A DNA stretch of 38,270 bases from Cytophagaceae bacterium (lineage in GTDB: Bacteria > Bacteroidota > Bacteroidia > Cytophagales > Spirosomataceae): assembly GCA_947494535.1 (NCBI GenBank), contig CANLVU010000009.1, positions 1 to 38,270 of the forward strand, read 5' to 3'. A model generated the notes under the pieces. It ran no database searches. It had not been told where the DNA came from and worked only from the letters and a program-made list of their open reading frames with translations. Shown piece after piece: positions 37,087-38,270 of the stretch (position 1 is the stretch's first letter; each line of letters begins with the position of its first letter). Made by a program: the position numbers and the translations under genes.

Positions 37087-37118
37087 GCCAGCGTTTCTCA
37101 CGAAACGCTGGCTTTTTT
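37087..37118. terminator. Rho-independent terminator of pdhB/degP junction
   Basis: GCCAGCGTTTC-TCAC-GAAACGCTGGC with T tract on + and A tract on the other side. Confidence 0.88.
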
Positions 37119-37135
37119 TTATGCACTGAAGAAGA

Positions 37136-38119
37136 TTACTTCTTATAAGTCACTGTTTTAACCGCTTGGATCGTACGCTCGATACTTGGAAGAATTTCTT
37201 CAATCAAGGTAGGCGCGTATGGAAGTGGTAAGTCACGTGAGTTTACACGAACAACTGGAGCATCTAAGTAATCAAATGCCCAACGTTGTAAATGATAAGC
37301 GATCTCAGATGAGATTGCTGATAATGGATTCGCTTCTTCTACTACTACGCAACGATTCGTTTTCTTCACTGATTCTACCACCGTGATATAATCAATTGGA
37401 CGAACGGAGCGTAAGTCGATCACTTCGCAAGAGATTCCTTGCTTCTCTAATTCTTCTACTGCTGGCATAACAACACGAGAAAGCATTTTTCCGAAAGTAA
37501 CAATGGTTACAGCAGAACCTGGTTTCACGATATTGGCTTTTCCAATAGGGATTAAGTATTCTCCTTCTGGAACTAAACCTTTGTCACCATACATTACCTC
37601 AGATTCCATGAAGATCACCGGGTCGTTATCACGAATCGCTGATTTCATTAAACCTTTTGCATCTGCAGGATTGGAAGGAACGACTACTTTTAAGCCTGGA
37701 GTGTTTGCAAACCAGTTCTCGAAGTTAGACGAGTGTTGAGATGACAATTGGCCTGCATTTCCTGTAGGTCCACGGAAAACGATAGGGCACGAATATTGTC
37801 CACCGGACATAGACATCAATTTAGCAGCTGAGTTGATGATTTGGTCAATCGCTACTAAAGAGAAGTTAAAGGTCATAAATTCAACGATGGGACGTAGACC
37901 GTTCGCAGAAGCACCTACGGCAATTCCACCAAAACCTAATTCAGCAATCGGCGTATCAATCACGCGTTCAGGACCGAATTCGTCTAACATTCCTTGGGAA
38001 ACTTTGTAGGCTCCATTATACTCCGCCACTTCTTCACCCATTAAAAAAACAGATGCATCACGGCGCATTTCCTCTGTCATCGCCTCACGTAAGGCTTCTC
38101 TAAACTGAATCTCTCTCAT
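37136..38119 (-). CDS. pdhB: Pyruvate dehydrogenase E1 component beta subunit
   Basis: Start at the internal ATG 38119 (MREIQFREALREAM); GEEVAEYNGAYKVSQGML, DTPIAELGFGGIAVGAS, FRGPTGNAGQLSSQHS. Confidence 0.94.
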   Translation of the reverse strand: MREIQFREALREAMTEEMRRDASVFLMGEEVAEYNGAYKVSQGMLDEFGPERVIDTPIAELGFGGIAVGASANGLRPIVEFMTFNFSLVAIDQIINSAAKLMSMSGGQYSCPIVFRGPTGNAGQLSSQHSSNFENWFANTPGLKVVVPSNPADAKGLMKSAIRDNDPVIFMESEVMYGDKGLVPEGEYLIPIGKANIVKPGSAVTIVTFGKMLSRVVMPAVEELEKQGISCEVIDLRSVRPIDYITVVESVKKTNRCVVVEEANPLSAISSEIAYHLQRWAFDYLDAPVVRVNSRDLPLPYAPTLIEEILPSIERTIQAVKTVTYKK

Positions 38120-38155
38120 AAAAAATGTAAATCTTGTGGGATTAACAAGCGGGTA

Positions 38156-38163
38156 CAAAATTA
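38156..38163 (-). promoter_or_regulatory. TAnnTTTG element upstream of pdhB
   Basis: Minus strand TAATTTTG 36 nt upstream of the ATG at 38119. Confidence 0.45.
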
Positions 38164-38229
38164 GGCAAAAAATAGTCCATTTTCACAAAATCGTGGTAAT
38201 TTTGAGGAATCCATTGAAGAAAAAATACT

Positions 38230-38270
38230 ATGTCAGTCGAAATCGCACCTATTTCAAATTCTTTGCCGGC
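38230..38270 (+). CDS. Partial CDS truncated by window end (MSVEIAPISNSLPA...)
   Basis: ATG at 38230 with open frame to the window end; too short to classify. Confidence 0.4.
   Translation, partial: MSVEIAPISNSLP

Noticed and set aside
1-38270. CRISPR array, transposon, prophage or defence system
   Set aside because: No regularly spaced repeats, transposase, integrase, phage structural or known defence proteins found.

Overview
This 38.3 kb window is a dense bacterial chromosomal segment. Protein families and promoter motifs point to Bacteroidota, probably Cytophagales (inference). Almost all of it is recognisable core genome: a sugar-metabolism-like operon (PfkB kinase, AGE epimerase, plug-only TonB-like protein, Tat-signal TIM-barrel isomerase), tRNA-Gln, fabD, a large T9SS/gliding-type surface protein, sdhCAB, tdk, a ROK kinase, acpP-fabF-rnc, an HhH/outer-membrane-like protein, a mlaF-murB-kdsA envelope operon, an SPFH protein, ribBA, a GldA-like ABC ATPase, an omega-amidase-like hydrolase, a GT5-domain-only 'glycogen synthase' overlapping a DUF4270 lipoprotein, a flippase-like protein, rfaE2, a Zn peptidase, an APC permease, a GT2, PspC, a cold shock protein, lysS, a DegP/HtrA protease and pdhB. 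I see no CRISPR array, transposase, prophage, rRNA or defence island. The most interesting unexplained signals are non-coding: (i) a multibranched palindromic element (18-bp perfect outer stem around three hairpins) after degP; (ii) a related dispersed AG-rich repeat at two convergent gene junctions whose start coincides with TAG stop codons; (iii) a long-loop terminator/attenuator-like structure between acpP and fabF; (iv) nested inverted repeats on the acpP promoter. Among proteins, the plug-only TonB-like protein inside an overlapping sugar operon and the GT5-only/DUF4270 pair deserve follow-up. I found no clear-cut new multi-gene system.
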